A DNA stretch of 64,000 nt from Candidatus Kapaibacterium thiocyanatum (GTDB lineage Bacteria; Bacteroidota; Ignavibacteria; Kapaibacteriales; Kapaibacteriaceae): the NCBI GenBank assembly GCA_001899175.1, contig MKVH01000024.1:1-64000 (forward strand), read 5' to 3'. The notes under the pieces are model-generated. The model searched no databases. It saw nothing but the letters and a program-made list of their open reading frames with translations, and was not told the DNA's origin. The position numbers were made by a program, and so were the translations under genes. The stretch's first letter is position 1, and each line of letters starts with the position of its first letter. This document shows, piece after piece, positions 63,343 through 64,000 of the stretch.

Positions 63343-64000
63343 GCGGCCTTTCCTGTTGCGATGCGCTTGCGGTCCCGCAGCGTCAGCAGCAGTCCCAATG
63401 CCCCGATGGCGAGGATGATGCCGTTGGCGGCCATGCTGATGGTGCGGCCGGATTCGAATGCGGGGCTGATGAAGCGGAATTCGAGGGTATGCGATCCTGC
63501 CGGAATCCTGACACCGCGCAGGAGCGTGTTCGTGCGTACGATCTCCACTTCCTTGCCGTCGACGTAGGCATGCCATTCGGGATAGTACACCTCGCTGACG
63601 ACGAGGAAGTTGTCGCCGCTGGCCTTGACGTCGAAGGCGAGATGCTGGTTGCCGCGTCCGGTGATCCGGACGCTTGCCGTGCTGTCCGCGGCCACGACGC
63701 CATTCACGGCCTTGCTTACGTAGGCACGTTGACGGGGATTGAATGCCGCATCGCGCATGGCTTCGAGGACGACACGGTCGGACGTGCCGACGACGGTGCT
63801 GTCGACGAACCAGGCGCGGGGCAGAGCCATCGGATTGTCGTAGACGAGCTGCCCGGTCTGCTGCGACGTGAAGGCGGGAGGGACGTTCTGATAGATGGGC
63901 TGATCCGCCACGATGTACTTCACGTTGAGCAGGTTCCACATGAAGGGATTCACGATGAGAGAATTGCCGGGCATGGGCTTGGAGCCGGGGCTCACGCCTG
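63339..64000 (-). CDS. YfhO-like membrane protein, C-terminal part
   Basis: The frame stays open to the right edge, so the gene is partial. The visible 220 residues include LIVNPFMWNLLNVKYIVADQPIYQNV, ALPRAWFVD, VSEVYYPEWHAYVDGKEVEIVRTNTLLRGVRIPAGSHTLEFRFISPAFE and one final membrane helix (about 190-207), followed by RDRKRIATG. This is the C-terminal periplasmic domain and last helix of the YfhO/GT-C-like family, which is linked to wall or lipoteichoic-type glycosylation in Firmicutes; the role here is unknown. Confidence 0.8.
   Translation of the reverse strand, partial: GVSPGSKPMPGNSLIVNPFMWNLLNVKYIVADQPIYQNVPPAFTSQQTGQLVYDNPMALPRAWFVDSTVVGTSDRVVLEAMRDAAFNPRQRAYVSKAVNGVVAADSTASVRITGRGNQHLAFDVKASGDNFLVVSEVYYPEWHAYVDGKEVEIVRTNTLLRGVRIPAGSHTLEFRFISPAFESGRTISMAANGIILAIGALGLLLTLRDRKRIATGKAA

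Overview
The window is GC-rich, protein-coding bacterial chromosome from the FCB group. It fits best with the Chlorobi/Ignavibacteria/Kapabacteria side. This placement is inferred from protein content: several large secreted proteins carry C-terminal domains of the type IX secretion kind, OmpA-family proteins carry TSP3-type calcium repeats or PD40 propellers, lipoproteins are abundant, and there are lipid A (LpxH-like) and GroESL/CIRCE genes. No rRNA, tRNA, CRISPR array or insertion sequence was recognised.

Layout. 1-2.35 kb is a visibly AT-richer accessory patch. It holds the tail of an unknown gene, a three-helix membrane protein that resembles immune effectors, a small repeat protein beside a long perfect hairpin, and a two-gene unit that looks like a Panacea-antitoxin/PemK-like-toxin pair. 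2.35-8.2 kb holds secreted proteins: a decayed copy and an intact copy of a BNR-repeat protein, each followed by a small secreted protein whose signal peptide starts alike. 8.2-16 kb is mainly minus strand. It contains a redox/envelope cluster (a beta-barrel with a heme c motif, a small membrane protein, a Rieske-like lipoprotein that has lost its histidine ligands, and a true Rieske protein), an RsmB-type methyltransferase, lipoproteins, a CX4CH cytochrome-like lipoprotein and panB. 16-29.8 kb carries housekeeping and transport genes (LpxH-like, ATP-grasp, LuxR-type regulator, HutH, P-type ATPase, pirin, FMN reductase, acyl-CoA dehydrogenase-like, CdsA, CDF efflux). 29.9-31.5 kb is an OmpA-TSP3 protein.

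31.6-37 kb is the metabolically most distinctive block. It has two DUF2064/TIGR04282 glycosyltransferase-like genes, an AhpD-like protein and an ArsS-type radical SAM/Cys-rich protein, followed by an FAD oxidoreductase and a NapH-like membrane ferredoxin. It reads as an arsenosugar-type (organoarsenic) pathway with its own possible electron supply. No ArsM methyltransferase is visible in the window.

37-50 kb includes RidA, a UPF0126 channel, a MarR regulator divergent from an IHGG-repeat beta-solenoid candidate, a secreted S10 peptidase, a GCS2-type ligase, a subtilase, and a gingipain-fold protein that lacks the expected catalytic dyad. 50-64 kb includes a lone MlaE permease, CIRCE-groES-groEL, TatD, TcdA, a DAO oxidase, an MnmM-like methyltransferase, glutathione peroxidase, a PD40-OmpA protein, Maf, a sugar ABC permease, PlsY, LysC and the end of a YfhO-like membrane protein. 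Four-base ATGA overlaps between genes are common, which indicates translationally coupled operons.
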